A DNA stretch of 64,000 bases, from NCBI RefSeq assembly GCF_000011645.1, contig NC_006270.3, positions 548,501 through 612,500 of the forward strand, in the 5' to 3' direction. Within the stretch, counting starts at the first letter, position 1, and every line of letters starts with the position of its first letter. Source of the DNA: Bacillus licheniformis DSM 13 = ATCC 14580 (GTDB lineage Bacteria; Bacillota; Bacilli; Bacillales; Bacillaceae). A program made the translations under genes and the position numbers. Under the pieces are notes generated by a model. It saw only the letters and a program-made list of their open reading frames with translations. It made no database searches and was not told where the DNA came from. Of this stretch, positions 32,835 through 42,199 are shown piece after piece.

Positions 32835-33452
32835 ATGTATATTCCAAAATATTTTAAAGTCGAAAATGCTGATGAAATTTTGGATTTTGTCCAAAAAAAC
32901 TCTTTTGGCACGATTGTTACGACAGAACAAGGGAAGCCAATCGCGACTCATTTGCCTTTAGGGCTCAATAAAAAAGGCGATGATTACTATATCACTGGCC
33001 ATATCGCTTATGGAAACCCGCAGGTGGGAACTTTGGAAACCTGTAAAGATGTGCTTGTCATGTTTCAGGGGCCGCACGCATATATTTCTTCTTCCTGGTA
33101 TGGGCATGAGGATGTTCCAACATGGAATTATCAAGCCGTCCATATATACGGTAAAGCAAGCATTCTAGAGAGAGATGAATTAATAGAAGAATTAACAATC
33201 ATGATGGAAAAATACGAGAAGCATCGGGAAAATCCAATTTTATGGGATAACCTTTCTCCTCAACTTTTGGAGAGACAACTGAAAGCGATTGTCGGGTTTA
33301 AGATTAAGGTGGAAGACATTCAGGCTGCATATAAATTAAGTCAGAACCGAAATGATACAGACTACATGAACATCATTGATCAATTGCAAAATGAAGGAGA
33401 TCCAGATTCGGAGCAATTGGCAGCAGCGATGAAAAAGAGGCTGGAAAATTAG
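32835..33452 (+). CDS. paiB: PaiB, FMN-binding-split-barrel regulator
   Basis: A 205-residue protein of the PaiB/HugZ fold (FMN-binding split barrel). MYIPKYFKVENADEILDF and the core GPHAYISSSWYGHEDVPTWN are characteristic. In B. subtilis it acts negatively on protease and sporulation genes. ATG 32835 is six bases after AGGAGG; ATG 32829 would touch it. Confidence 0.88.
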   Translation: MYIPKYFKVENADEILDFVQKNSFGTIVTTEQGKPIATHLPLGLNKKGDDYYITGHIAYGNPQVGTLETCKDVLVMFQGPHAYISSSWYGHEDVPTWNYQAVHIYGKASILERDELIEELTIMMEKYEKHRENPILWDNLSPQLLERQLKAIVGFKIKVEDIQAAYKLSQNRNDTDYMNIIDQLQNEGDPDSEQLAAAMKKRLEN

Positions 33453-33616
33453 ATATAAATCTACCTTCAACCCTTTCGTATAGGAATTAAAGGTCGGAAT
33501 CAGAGCAGTCATATTTGCAGCATCATAAAGAGCGAGAAATGAAAAGGCAGGCCGAATGATTTGCTTTTTTTATGTCGTGTAGAGTTGTTTATTGTGAAAA
33601 GGGCGAATAAACTTTG
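33453..33616. other. Spacer after paiB
   Basis: AT-rich, no ORF, no clear terminator. It ends at att copy 4. Confidence 0.4.
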
Positions 33617-33715
33617 TCGAGGACCTAATGGGGAGGGGGACAACCCCGCGGAAGTTCAAGTTGTCTCGACCGCATCATAGGAATACCAAGGGTTGATAAG
33701 CCCTTGGTATTTCTT
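33617..33715 (+). repeat. Attachment-site repeat, copy 4 (most distant)
   Basis: TCGAGGACCTAATGGG, then ACAACCCCGCGGAAGTTCAA, TCTCGACCGCAT and terminator AATACCAAGGG/CCCTTGGTATT. It keeps almost the full length of the repeat but has many transitions, mostly G to A and C to T. The distance and decay suggest an old integration boundary enclosing 27.5-33.6 kb. Confidence 0.72.
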
Positions 33716-33846
33716 TCTTCCACTTGATTCTAGTGAGCAACATGTGAAGGGCAAAAATCATGTAACATGACAAGGCGATGGAAAGCTATCTCTATTATTA
33801 TGGAGAGTTTCGACTCTATTATTTTGTTGTCATCCCGTTTAAAAAA

Positions 33847-34761
33847 TTATTGGGTTAAAATAGGGATTTCACTAAGCAATTTCTTCAAATGAATAGAATC
33901 CCACGGCAAATGCTCGGTTATACCTAATCCAACCACATCCGTTTCGGAAGAGAGTTCTTTCAGAAGATGAAGCAGGTACGGCATTTGCATTGTTCCCTCA
34001 GGAGAAAAATTTACAGGTGCTTCAGGATTGGCGAATAATAAAGAACGAAACGCCTTCGGATCAAGCACGTCTAAATCAAGGTGTATTGCCAGATACTTGA
34101 TGTTGCTTTCTTTTATCCATTCTTTTATAGGTTCGGTACTGGTCATTAACTTTTTAGTTCCGGCAGTTCTAATCCCAAGTCTTTGAATCACTTCAGTGTC
34201 TGGTTCTGTGGGAGCTATACCTTGTCTTTGAAGTTCATTTGATATCACTTTTGTTTCTTCTTCTGTAGGAGCTGCTAATCCCGCAATAAAGACATTTTCA
34301 GGTTTCAGGGGAATTTTCACATGTTTTGCGAACTCTTCATCTCCTTCTCCCAAAAGATTCCCGAGCGGTAATGTATGACCGTTGTCATAACCGGCATATC
34401 TAACTAAATCGCTATGAGCGTCAATCCAAATTAAACCTAAGTCCCCGCCGTATCGTTCGTTTAAATAAGCAAATGGTGCTTGTTCGACTAAGCAGTCACC
34501 GCCAAACATGACAATGCGATCCGGCTTATGAGCATGAATGATATGCTGAGCAGCCTCCAATTGTTCCAGCAGTTGTTTTCTCCCGTTTATCCCGTTTTCG
34601 TTTTCAAGCGGAGTTCCATCATAAGGTTGAACCGGAACATGAATAAGGGGCTGATCATTTTCAGGAGCCAGCCAAGCAAGCAGTTCTGCTCCAAAAGAGT
34701 AGTTGGGATTGTTTCCCCCTTGCCATTGCGGCATTAACAGACGAATTGTTTTTTTAGCCAT
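33847..34761 (-). CDS. Arginase/ureohydrolase-family protein with an altered metal site
   Basis: A 304-residue protein with the ureohydrolase fold. Metal motifs are DAHSD (Asp114, His116, Asp118) and HLDLDVLDP (Asp229, Asp231). The first motif, normally GGDHS, reads GGDCL, so the His ligand is replaced by Cys90. It therefore cannot be assumed to be an arginase, agmatinase or formimidoylglutamase. It is divergent from an HxlR regulator, with inverted repeats between. Confidence 0.8.
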   Translation of the reverse strand: MAKKTIRLLMPQWQGGNNPNYSFGAELLAWLAPENDQPLIHVPVQPYDGTPLENENGINGRKQLLEQLEAAQHIIHAHKPDRIVMFGGDCLVEQAPFAYLNERYGGDLGLIWIDAHSDLVRYAGYDNGHTLPLGNLLGEGDEEFAKHVKIPLKPENVFIAGLAAPTEEETKVISNELQRQGIAPTEPDTEVIQRLGIRTAGTKKLMTSTEPIKEWIKESNIKYLAIHLDLDVLDPKAFRSLLFANPEAPVNFSPEGTMQMPYLLHLLKELSSETDVVGLGITEHLPWDSIHLKKLLSEIPILTQ

Positions 34762-34771
34762 GTTTTAGTCT

Positions 34772-34847
34772 CCTTTACTTCAAAGTAAGGTTAGTATAAA
34801 ATGAACGCAAATAAAAAAATAGTACGCACTTTAATGACAGGTACTAT
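34772..34847. promoter_or_regulatory. Candidate HxlR operators in the divergent promoter
   Basis: TTACTT (34775-34780)/AAGTAA (34783-34788), and ATAGTAC (34819-34825)/GTACTAT (34841-34847), both perfect. TATAAA at 34795-34800 is a possible -10 for the regulator gene. Confidence 0.5.
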
Positions 34848-34866
34848 CCAAAAGGAGAGTGTAAAA

Positions 34867-35202
34867 ATGAGTATGGCAGAATATAAAGGTAAAGTGAAAA
34901 ATATTCAAGATACACCTTTTGGATACACATTGTCTGTTATCGGCGGTAAATGGAAAATGGTTATTATTTACCTCCTGGCAGAAAATCAACCAATTCGCTT
35001 CAATGAGTTGAAAAGACAAATAGGGGCTATTACTTATAAAACATTGAGTTCACAACTTAAAGAATTGGAAGCGGATGGACTGGTGAAACGGAAAGAGTAC
35101 CCTCAAGTTCCCCCTAAGGTCGAGTACAGTCTCACGGATAAAGCGGAATCCCTATTGCCGGTTTTAGAAGGGTTATGTGAATGGGGTTTAAAAAACCAAT
35201 AA
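34867..35202 (+). CDS. HxlR-family transcriptional regulator
   Basis: A 111-residue winged-helix protein. HxlR marks are TPFGYTLSVIGGKWKMVII, RFNELKRQIGAITYKTLSSQ and DGLVKRKEYPQVPPKVEYSL. ATG 34867 follows AAGGAGAG at seven bases; the longer frame from 34801 runs through the operator. Unlike redox sensors of the YodB type, no N-terminal Cys is present; one Cys lies near the C-terminus. Confidence 0.86.
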   Translation: MSMAEYKGKVKNIQDTPFGYTLSVIGGKWKMVIIYLLAENQPIRFNELKRQIGAITYKTLSSQLKELEADGLVKRKEYPQVPPKVEYSLTDKAESLLPVLEGLCEWGLKNQ

Positions 35203-35540
35203 AGTTAAGGTTTCATTCTTACTGGAGAGGGAAGAATCAAAAAGCTTCGTTCTATTGCCAACAATCCTTTTGTTTGTCTGGAAATGTCAATATAGATTAA
35301 CTGCAGAACGATGTGTCGGTTGCTTCTTAAGAGAGGGCCTTTAGTGTTGCTAAAACTGGGTGCTTGCAATATAGCTTTGTCGGCACATGAATGTTCCAAG
35401 TCTAAAAGGGTTACCTTAATTCAAGTAAAGAGCGGTATTCGCGGCAGCCTGCTTACCATGATACGTGATTGAACTTTTTAACAGAATAAATTTATTATGG
35501 TATATTTAAATATAACGTAAAAATTGAAATGAGGAATGGC
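35203..35540. other. Spacer between HxlR and YitT genes
   Basis: No supported gene. One plus-strand frame (about 35300-35470) reads partly protein-like (KRVTLIQVKSGIRGSLLTM) but has no good start. An AT-rich stretch with TATATT lies before the next gene. Confidence 0.35.
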
Positions 35541-36413
35541 ATGAATAAAATCGAAAAACATAGGAAATTTAGAGCGAAGATGATTTTCAAAGTCATAATG
35601 GTCATGATCGGAGGAATCATAGCGGCATATGGATTGGAAACAGTGCTGATTCCAAACAGTGTATCTGATGGCGGAGTGACAGGACTTAGCATTGTTGGTT
35701 CACAACTGTTTGATTTGCCGCTTGGGATTCTTATCGCGGTTTTAAACATACCGTTTGTCTGGCTGGGATATAAGCAAATCGGGAAAAGCTTTGCGCTATT
35801 GTCCATTATCGGAATCGCATCACTTGCAGCAGGGACAAGTTTTATGCACCACACTCCAGCTATAATCGAAGGGGATACCTTGCTAGTCACTGTTGTCGGG
35901 GGGATCATCCTTGGATTTGGAATGGGGCTGGCGCTCCGCAATGGCGGAGCATTGGACGGAATTGATATGCTTGCTGTTTTGTTATCGCGAAAATTGCCAT
36001 TTGGAACGAGCGATCTTATTCTATTCTTTAACCTTTTTGTGTTTATTTTTGTTTCCGCTGTATTTGGCTTGCAGGGGGCATTGCTGTCAGTCATTGCCTA
36101 CTACATCGCGTCCAAAGTCATTCATGTTGTCGAGGAAGGGTTAAGCGGATCTAAAACTTTTCAAATCATTACAAGCGAACCTGAATTAATGGTTGAGACA
36201 ATTCGTGATCAATTGGGCCGAAGTGCTACATATAAAGAAGCTTACGGGGGTTTTTCCCACGAGAAATTTAAAGAAATCACCTGTGTCATCAACCGCTTAG
36301 AAGACACCAAATTAAAAGAAATCATTAATGAAGTTGATAAAAATGCTTTTGTTACTGTATATGACGTAGCTGAAGTTAAGGGCAGTAATTTTAGAAAACC
36401 TAATATTCATTAG
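35541..36413 (+). CDS. YitT-family membrane protein with DUF2179 domain
   Basis: A 290-residue protein. Residues about 20-190 form five or six helices with two glycine-rich signature segments (VSDGGVTGLSIVGSQLF and RNGGALDGIDMLAVLLSR). The last 80 residues are the cytosolic DUF2179 domain (IITSEPELMVETIRDQLGRSA). Bacilli carry several paralogues (YitT, YqfU, YxkD, YebE and others); I cannot say which. ATG 35541 follows GAGGAATGG. Function unknown. Confidence 0.85.
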   Translation: MNKIEKHRKFRAKMIFKVIMVMIGGIIAAYGLETVLIPNSVSDGGVTGLSIVGSQLFDLPLGILIAVLNIPFVWLGYKQIGKSFALLSIIGIASLAAGTSFMHHTPAIIEGDTLLVTVVGGIILGFGMGLALRNGGALDGIDMLAVLLSRKLPFGTSDLILFFNLFVFIFVSAVFGLQGALLSVIAYYIASKVIHVVEEGLSGSKTFQIITSEPELMVETIRDQLGRSATYKEAYGGFSHEKFKEITCVINRLEDTKLKEIINEVDKNAFVTVYDVAEVKGSNFRKPNIH

Positions 36414-36442
36414 CAAAAATTTTTGAGGGCCTTCCTAAGAAA

Positions 36443-36475
36443 AAACATACCACGTCTTGTTGGTATGTTTTTTTT
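36443..36475 (+). terminator. Terminator after the YitT gene
   Basis: AAACATACCA/TGGTATGTTT hairpin followed by T6. Confidence 0.88.
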
Positions 36476-36511
36476 GTCCTTCGAAGCGATTTCCAATAAA
36501 TTGATGATCAG

Positions 36512-37090
36512 TCATCGGAAAATAGACACCGCAGAATACATGAGCAGCAGGCACATAAGGACTCGAAATACCCGGTCGTGCTTTGCAAATACCCTTTTAA
36601 AAACGGAGCCGAATCCCGACCATAATAGCAGCGCCAGCCACCCGAGAACAATGGCTAATGCCAAATAATAGATTGTCGATTTCAAGGAATGGTTGAACGG
36701 CAAAACGAACGCGCTCATTACGGTTAAGAAGAACAAAATGCTTTTAATATTGATCAGCTGAAATATAAAGCCGGATATAAAAGAGGAGCGGGCTTCTGTG
36801 GAATCCTGTTTTTTATTTTTGGTAAAGCCGACTTGCAAAGCCAAATAAATCAAATAACACGCGCCGGCAAGTTTAAAATAAGGCTCTACAACGGGAATCC
36901 AATTGTACAGGCTGATTGTAAAGGCACCGCTGAGAATCCCAAGTACTGCAAACCCCGCCAAGATACCGCTGCTAAAACGCCATGAACCTGTAAAGCCGAA
37001 CCTTTGCGCTTCATTCATCATTAAAATATTGCTCGGGCCGGGCGTAATGGATGTCATAATCACATACGAAAGAAAAGCTATAATACTCAT
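36512..37090 (-). CDS. LysE/RhtB-family amino acid exporter
   Basis: A 192-residue membrane protein with six helices. SITPGPSNILMMNEAQRFG near the N-terminus is the RhtB/LysE signature. It exports an amino acid or derivative; cysteine or O-acetylserine export is typical of such short forms. GAAGGTGA precedes the ATG. It is divergent from a LysR regulator, the usual pairing. Confidence 0.86.
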   Translation of the reverse strand: MSIIAFLSYVIMTSITPGPSNILMMNEAQRFGFTGSWRFSSGILAGFAVLGILSGAFTISLYNWIPVVEPYFKLAGACYLIYLALQVGFTKNKKQDSTEARSSFISGFIFQLINIKSILFFLTVMSAFVLPFNHSLKSTIYYLALAIVLGWLALLLWSGFGSVFKRVFAKHDRVFRVLMCLLLMYSAVSIFR

Positions 37091-37221
37091 TTAATCACCT
37101 TCATTTGCTAATGTCATAGTGGGCAGTTTTTATTGTATGATAATGATAACTATAAATAAAATTGAAATATCAAAATGCATTATTGATTTTTTCGATAGAT
37201 CAAGTGTTAAGGAGACATCGA

Positions 37222-38103
37222 ATGGAAATCAGACATTTAATCACGTTTCAGACCATCGTTGAAATGGGAAGTTATACGGGGGCGGCTTCGAAATTAGGCT
37301 ATACTCAATCCACGATCACCACTCATATCCAGGCTCTTGAGCATGAGATCGGCGGGGCTTTATTTACGTATGAAAAAAGGAATTTAAAACTGACTCAGTT
37401 AGGAAGGGAGTTAATGCCTTTAGCCGAAGAATTGCTGTCAACCCATAATCAGATCAAGAATTTGCAGAGCGCTCACGAAGTGAAGGGGGTATTGAAAGTG
37501 GCTGCGCCCGAGTCTTTAACCATTTCTAGGCTGGGGCCAATAATAAGGGAGTATTCGTTGAAATATCCTCATGTCAAATTGAAACTGAGCAACGGTACAT
37601 GCGGACAAAACCAAGTCGACTTATTAAGCGGGAATGTGGATGTCGCTTTAATGGTTTATCCCGAAATCGAGCTGGACAAATGCATTCGCTACACGTTGGC
37701 TGAGGAGAAGATCGTCCTTGTCGGCAGCAGTGAAGGGCCTGAGGATTTAGAAGAATATCAAAAACATTTTTTTATAACGAATGAAGAAGACTGCAGCTAT
37801 CGAACCATGTTTGAAAAATATCTCTTGAAAAACGATATTCATTACTTTCCAACGATGGAGTTGTGGAGCATCGAAGCAATAAAACAAACGGTCATGAGCG
37901 GACTCGGATTTTCTGTTTTGCCTTACATTACGGTGAAAGACGAAGTGGAAAGCGGTAAACTGAAAATCCTTCCTCATTCTCAATACCTCGACCCGCTTTA
38001 TTCCCAGATGCTTATCAAAAAGAAAAAGTGGCAGCTGCCTGCTGTGGATGCTTTTGCGGATCTGGTATTGCATTCGTTTCGTGAACCTCGATTAATAGGA
38101 TAA
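37222..38103 (+). CDS. LysR-family regulator, probably of the adjacent exporter
   Basis: A 293-residue LysR protein. The N-terminal helix-turn-helix is MGSYTGAASKLGYTQSTITT, and the effector domain has LSNGTCGQNQVDLLSGNVD. ATG 37222 (MEIRHLITFQTI) follows AAGGAGA; the frame from 37162 adds 20 non-family residues. It faces the LysE gene, whose transcription it likely activates on ligand binding. Confidence 0.88.
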   Translation: MEIRHLITFQTIVEMGSYTGAASKLGYTQSTITTHIQALEHEIGGALFTYEKRNLKLTQLGRELMPLAEELLSTHNQIKNLQSAHEVKGVLKVAAPESLTISRLGPIIREYSLKYPHVKLKLSNGTCGQNQVDLLSGNVDVALMVYPEIELDKCIRYTLAEEKIVLVGSSEGPEDLEEYQKHFFITNEEDCSYRTMFEKYLLKNDIHYFPTMELWSIEAIKQTVMSGLGFSVLPYITVKDEVESGKLKILPHSQYLDPLYSQMLIKKKKWQLPAVDAFADLVLHSFREPRLIG

Positions 38104-38184
38104 AATGAATAGTGAAAGATTCACTTGAATTCCTTATTTTGCAGATTAGATGTGCTATGATACAAAAAAAGGGCGGGAATACTT

Positions 38185-38406
38185 TTGCGCGAATTTGCAC
38201 CTAAAGTTTTTCAAACGACAGGGATTATTGGTTTTATTTTAGCTTTTGTCCAAATTCCAATCGGCTGGTTTATCGGATTTTTCTTTTCCGGTTTGTTCTT
38301 CATGATGTTGAAATCAAACAATGAAAAATCGGGAACCTTCAACATGATGGCTGGGATTGCGTGTTTATTGTATTCATTCTATTGTTTGTTTACGCAAGTG
38401 TTGTGA
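38185..38406 (+). CDS. Small two-helix membrane protein
   Basis: A 73-residue protein starting at TTG 38185 after AGGGCGGGA. Hydrophobic stretches are TGIIGFILAFVQIPIGWFIG with FFFSGLFFMMLK, and MMAGIACLLYSFYCLF. No known family recognised. It stands alone between the LysR and MFS genes. Confidence 0.6.
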   Translation: MREFAPKVFQTTGIIGFILAFVQIPIGWFIGFFFSGLFFMMLKSNNEKSGTFNMMAGIACLLYSFYCLFTQVL

Positions 38407-38486
38407 TTGATATTATAAAGAAAAAAATAAAAAGCAGGTGGATGTCACATTTATAATCATGAGTTTTAAATACGGAGCGTGATGAA

Positions 38487-38579
38487 ATGAAAGAAAACAG
38501 CCTTTTCCATTCTGTACCCCAAAATCTATTTGTCTTTTATCTAATTCCATCGTGTGCATTTGGAAACCAAAATGGGTGA
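38487..38579 (+). CDS. Possible 30-residue leader ORF of the MFS exporter
   Basis: ATG 38487, with GGAGCGTGATG upstream, encodes MKENSLFHSVPQNLFVFYLI and ten more residues. Its stop region GGGTGA is also the ribosome binding site of the MFS gene, which starts at TTG 38587. That arrangement suggests translational coupling or attenuation. Could be chance. Confidence 0.35.
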   Translation: MKENSLFHSVPQNLFVFYLIPSCAFGNQNG

Positions 38580-38586
38580 TTTGTAA

Positions 38587-39813
38587 TTGCGAAAGTTGAA
38601 ACTGTTGCTTGCCGCTAATTTGATTTCCACCGTAGGTACCGGCATCACTTCCTATTTGATTGTCTGGCTGCTGATTGATCAATTGAAACAATCCGTTTTA
38701 TATGGGTTATTGACGATGGCAACGATGATTTTAGTGTTTTTTGCCTCACCCTATTTAGGGAGTTTGGTGGATCGATATTCTCGAAAAGCGATATTCCTCT
38801 ATATGGAAATTACAGGAATAGTGGTCTTGGGCGTTTTTTCTGTTCTATGCAATGTTTCCGCCGTGTTGGACATCACCCTTGTTGTGATGCTGATTTTTTA
38901 TCATACAGCTTACGATTCGATAAAGTATCCTGCTTTAGCCGCTTTAACACAGGAAATGTTCAAAAAAGAGGACTATAGTAAAGTGAACAGCAGTCTTGAA
39001 GTTCAGGGGCAGGCGGCGCTGATGATTAGTTCGGGGCTGGCTGCCATGATGATCGGCAAGATGGATGCGGCAGTTATTTTGGTTATGAACATCTCTACAT
39101 TTATAGCAGCTTCCATCCTCATCTACCAACTTCCTTATCAAAGAAATGCTGAAGCGGAAGAGCATTCCAATACAATGAAAAATGAATCTTACTGGAAAAA
39201 CTTCAGATCCTCACTCCAATATTTATGTTATCGAAAAGTTTTGTTTGTTCTTTTATTGACTTCTTTTATACCAAGCATCGTGATTATTGTCGCAAACTAC
39301 TTGGATCCGGTTTTCATTTACGACTATTTAAACGAAGGTCCGTCAGTTATCGGCATTGCCAATATTGTTTACGCCATTGGAGCTATGGGTGCGGGCTTTG
39401 TCGCATATCAAATATCAAAGAAATGGTCTGATATGCAAGGTGTTATATTGTTTATGGCAGTATTTGCTCTAGCAACAATTGCGATCTTCCTCGTTCCGAA
39501 TGCCGTGACATTTATAGTGGCAAGCCTCTTTTGGGGGCATTCAAATGCTGCGATCAGAGTATTTAGAAAAAGCTATATGTTCCATCATGTCGATAATGCA
39601 TATATGGGACGTGTCAATTCGTTGTTTAATGCGGTAAAGCTGTTGGGACAAGTTGCTTTAATAGGCATCTTGACGATTACAGTAGTGCCGGCGGGTCAAA
39701 CTGTTTACGGATACTTCGTTTTATTCATCATTGTAATTGCTGCTCTTTTAACAACAACTTATTTATTTAACAGAACTTATAACAAAGATAAAGAAAAGCG
39801 GGTATCTTTATAG
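38587..39813 (+). CDS. MFS transporter, macrolide-efflux (MefA-like) type
   Basis: A 408-residue, 12-helix exporter of the MFS_3 group. The loop 2-3 motif is GSLVDRYSRKAIFLYMEI, and the central region has HTAYDSIKYPALAALTQEMF. Related proteins export macrolides and other drugs. The TTG start at 38587 has GGGTGA eight bases upstream. A short ORF just before it may control translation. Confidence 0.82.
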   Translation: MRKLKLLLAANLISTVGTGITSYLIVWLLIDQLKQSVLYGLLTMATMILVFFASPYLGSLVDRYSRKAIFLYMEITGIVVLGVFSVLCNVSAVLDITLVVMLIFYHTAYDSIKYPALAALTQEMFKKEDYSKVNSSLEVQGQAALMISSGLAAMMIGKMDAAVILVMNISTFIAASILIYQLPYQRNAEAEEHSNTMKNESYWKNFRSSLQYLCYRKVLFVLLLTSFIPSIVIIVANYLDPVFIYDYLNEGPSVIGIANIVYAIGAMGAGFVAYQISKKWSDMQGVILFMAVFALATIAIFLVPNAVTFIVASLFWGHSNAAIRVFRKSYMFHHVDNAYMGRVNSLFNAVKLLGQVALIGILTITVVPAGQTVYGYFVLFIIVIAALLTTTYLFNRTYNKDKEKRVSL

Positions 39814-39834
39814 AGTAGCTTCCCCCGTAGAGGA

Positions 39835-39879
39835 GGCATAAAAAAGCATTGCTGTTTAAATACGATACTTTTTTATGCC
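39835..39879. terminator. Bidirectional hairpin between MFS and cyclase genes
   Basis: GGCATAAAAAAG (39835-39846) and CTTTTTTATGCC (39868-39879), perfect 12-base arms, between convergent genes. Confidence 0.65.
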
Positions 39880-39908
39880 AAGGGAGCCCCCGCGATGATC
39901 CCTAGGCT

Positions 39909-40691
39909 TCATTCACCGCTAAGAATTGCAACCGGACGCGCCCAGCCGGCCGACGCTTTTTCAACTTTTACGGGAAAAGCCATGACATAAAATCCGGTGG
40001 AAGGCAATTGATCCAGGTTGGCGAGCTTTTCAATTTGGCAGTAAGGAATGGTGCTTCCTGAATAATGACCTTCCCAAATAATCGACGGGTCTTTTTCCTG
40101 TTCAAAGCGCTTGGCGGTCATGCTGAATGGAGCGTCCCAGCTCCAAGCGTCAGTTCCGACAAGGCGCACGCCCCGTTCCGTTAAAAAAAGCGTTGCTTCG
40201 CGCCCCATCCCGCAGCCGCTGTCCAGGTAATCGCTTTGCCCGTATTTGGCACCGGCCGACGTATTCACAAGAACAATATCCCCGGGCGCGAGTTTATGAT
40301 TGATGCGGTGAAGTTCTTGTTCGATTTCTTCAGGGGTTACGATATGCCCGTCTTTCAGATGTCTGAAATCCAGCTTAACGCCGGGGCCATGAAACCAGTC
40401 AAGCGGAACTTCGTCAATCGTCATCATCCGCTTGCCGTCATCAGTAACAGAACGGTAATGGTATGGAGCGTCTATATGCGTTCCGGCATGCGTTGACATT
40501 TTCACTTTTTCCAGCGACCAGCCTTCTCCCCCGGGAAGATCTTGCGAAGAGAGGCCGGGAAAGCTCTGGACCATCTGTTTGGCTCCTTGCTTATGATCCG
40601 CATATTCGATTTCAGGGATAAACCCCGGCGGGTCAGACGGAATATCGCCTCTTAGCGATACCGACAAATCTACAATTTGATTGATTTTCAT
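39909..40691 (-). CDS. Cyclase-family metal hydrolase (kynurenine formamidase-like)
   Basis: A 260-residue protein of the cyclase family (PF04199). The metal-binding motif HxGTHxDxPxH is present as STHAGTHIDAPYHY, with the conserved end of the family in SAGWARPVAIL. Members include kynurenine formamidase and cyclic-imide-like hydrolases, so the substrate stays open. AAAGGGGAA precedes the ATG. A terminator separates it from the upstream amino acid permease on the same strand. Confidence 0.8.
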   Translation of the reverse strand: MKINQIVDLSVSLRGDIPSDPPGFIPEIEYADHKQGAKQMVQSFPGLSSQDLPGGEGWSLEKVKMSTHAGTHIDAPYHYRSVTDDGKRMMTIDEVPLDWFHGPGVKLDFRHLKDGHIVTPEEIEQELHRINHKLAPGDIVLVNTSAGAKYGQSDYLDSGCGMGREATLFLTERGVRLVGTDAWSWDAPFSMTAKRFEQEKDPSIIWEGHYSGSTIPYCQIEKLANLDQLPSTGFYVMAFPVKVEKASAGWARPVAILSGE

Positions 40692-40773
40692 CTGTTTTCC
40701 CCTTTCTGCCTAAGCGGCTGACCATTGAATTGATGTGCGGCTGTTGTCTTTTTAATTTTACAGCAAGAGCCAT

Positions 40774-40802
40774 ACAAAAAGCCCGCAGAACTTTCTGCAG
40801 GC
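40774..40802 (-). terminator. Terminator of the amino acid permease gene
   Basis: Minus strand GCCTGCAG/CTGCGGGC (one G-U) around AAAGTT, then CTTTTTG. Confidence 0.78.
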
Positions 40803-40816
40803 GATTCGCATTTTTT

Positions 40817-42199
40817 CTACACTTGCCGTGACTTAGGTTTTCTCAGCTTGTAAATCGCGATCAGCATGATAAACCAAACCGGCGTGACAAATAAGGAAAC
40901 ACGGGTGTCCTGCGCCAGTGCGAGCACAATGAGGATAAACGCAAGAAAACCGAGAACCACATAATTTGAAAACGGGTAAAGCGGCATCTTGAATTTGTTT
41001 CTTTTCGCTAAATCCGGTCTAGTTCTGCGGTATTTCAAATGGCAGATGACGGTTATTCCCCAAATAAAGATGAAGCATATCGTCGAGATGCTTGTAATGA
41101 GCGTAAACACTTGCTCAGGCATGATATAGTTCAGCATGATGCCAATCAGAATAACGACCGCTGAGAAAAACAATGCATTGCCCGGCACTTTGCGGGAGGT
41201 CAGTTTGGTCATAGCGCCGGGCGCATTATGTTCTTTCGCGAGCGAGTATATCATCCGGCTTGTGCTGAAGACTGCGCTGTTGCTTGCCGAAGCCGCCGAT
41301 GTCAGCACCACAAAGTTGATGATGCTTGCAGCCGCAATGATGCCGACCGCTGCGAAGACTTGGACGAACGGACTCTCATTAGGATTGATGACATTCCACG
41401 GATAGATGCTCATGATTACAAGGAGCGCACCGATATAAAAAAGCAAAACCCGAACGGGGATATTGTTGATCGCTTTAGGAATGACCTTTTCGGGATCTTT
41501 CGTTTCCCCCGCTGTCAGCCCCACAAGTTCGATGCCTACAAACGCAAAGACAACCATCTGGAATGAAAGGAGAAATCCGTGCAGTCCATTAGGAAACATG
41601 CCGCCGTGGCTCCAAAGGTTGTGAAAGGCGGCAGTGCCCGAATGGGTAGAAAATCCTTTGAAGATCATGAAAAGTCCGATCGCGATCAGCGCCAATATCG
41701 CAATGACTTTGATTAACGCGAACCAGAACTCCAATTCTCCAAAAAGCTTGACGGTGGCCAGGTTCATGATCAGCAAAATGATCAGGGCGATCAATCCGGG
41801 CAGCCATTGCGGTACATCAGGCAGCCAGTATTGGGTATAAAGCCCGACCGCGGTTAAATCGGCCATTGCGAGCGAAATCCAGCAAAACCAGTATGTCCAC
41901 CCCGTTATAAATGCCGCCATGTCGCCTAAGTAGTCTCTTACAAAGTCGACAAACGAATGGTATTCCAAATTGGATAAGAGCAGTTCTCCAAGAGAACGCA
42001 TAATGAAAAAACAAATGATTCCCGTAATCAGATAAGCAAATAAAATCGACGGTCCTGCAAAATGGATTGATTTCCCCGAACCAAGAAACAGCCCCGTTCC
42101 GATCGCCCCGCCGATGGCGATGAGCTGAATATGCCTGTTTTTCAGGCCTCTCGATAATTTTTGTTCGTGTATATCGTTGTCAGTTACATCTTCTGTCAC
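40817..42199 (-). CDS. APC-superfamily amino acid permease
   Basis: A 460-residue, 12-helix transporter. The N-terminal helix 1 motif is LIAIGGAIGTGLFLGSGKSI, and EYHSFVDFVRDYLG is typical of the AAT family (B. subtilis RocE, AapA, YtnA). Length and sequence are closest to the D-serine/D-alanine/glycine permease type, but the substrate is uncertain. A 17-base palindrome lies about 120 bases upstream. Confidence 0.85.
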   Translation of the reverse strand: MTEDVTDNDIHEQKLSRGLKNRHIQLIAIGGAIGTGLFLGSGKSIHFAGPSILFAYLITGIICFFIMRSLGELLLSNLEYHSFVDFVRDYLGDMAAFITGWTYWFCWISLAMADLTAVGLYTQYWLPDVPQWLPGLIALIILLIMNLATVKLFGELEFWFALIKVIAILALIAIGLFMIFKGFSTHSGTAAFHNLWSHGGMFPNGLHGFLLSFQMVVFAFVGIELVGLTAGETKDPEKVIPKAINNIPVRVLLFYIGALLVIMSIYPWNVINPNESPFVQVFAAVGIIAAASIINFVVLTSAASASNSAVFSTSRMIYSLAKEHNAPGAMTKLTSRKVPGNALFFSAVVILIGIMLNYIMPEQVFTLITSISTICFIFIWGITVICHLKYRRTRPDLAKRNKFKMPLYPFSNYVVLGFLAFILIVLALAQDTRVSLFVTPVWFIMLIAIYKLRKPKSRQV

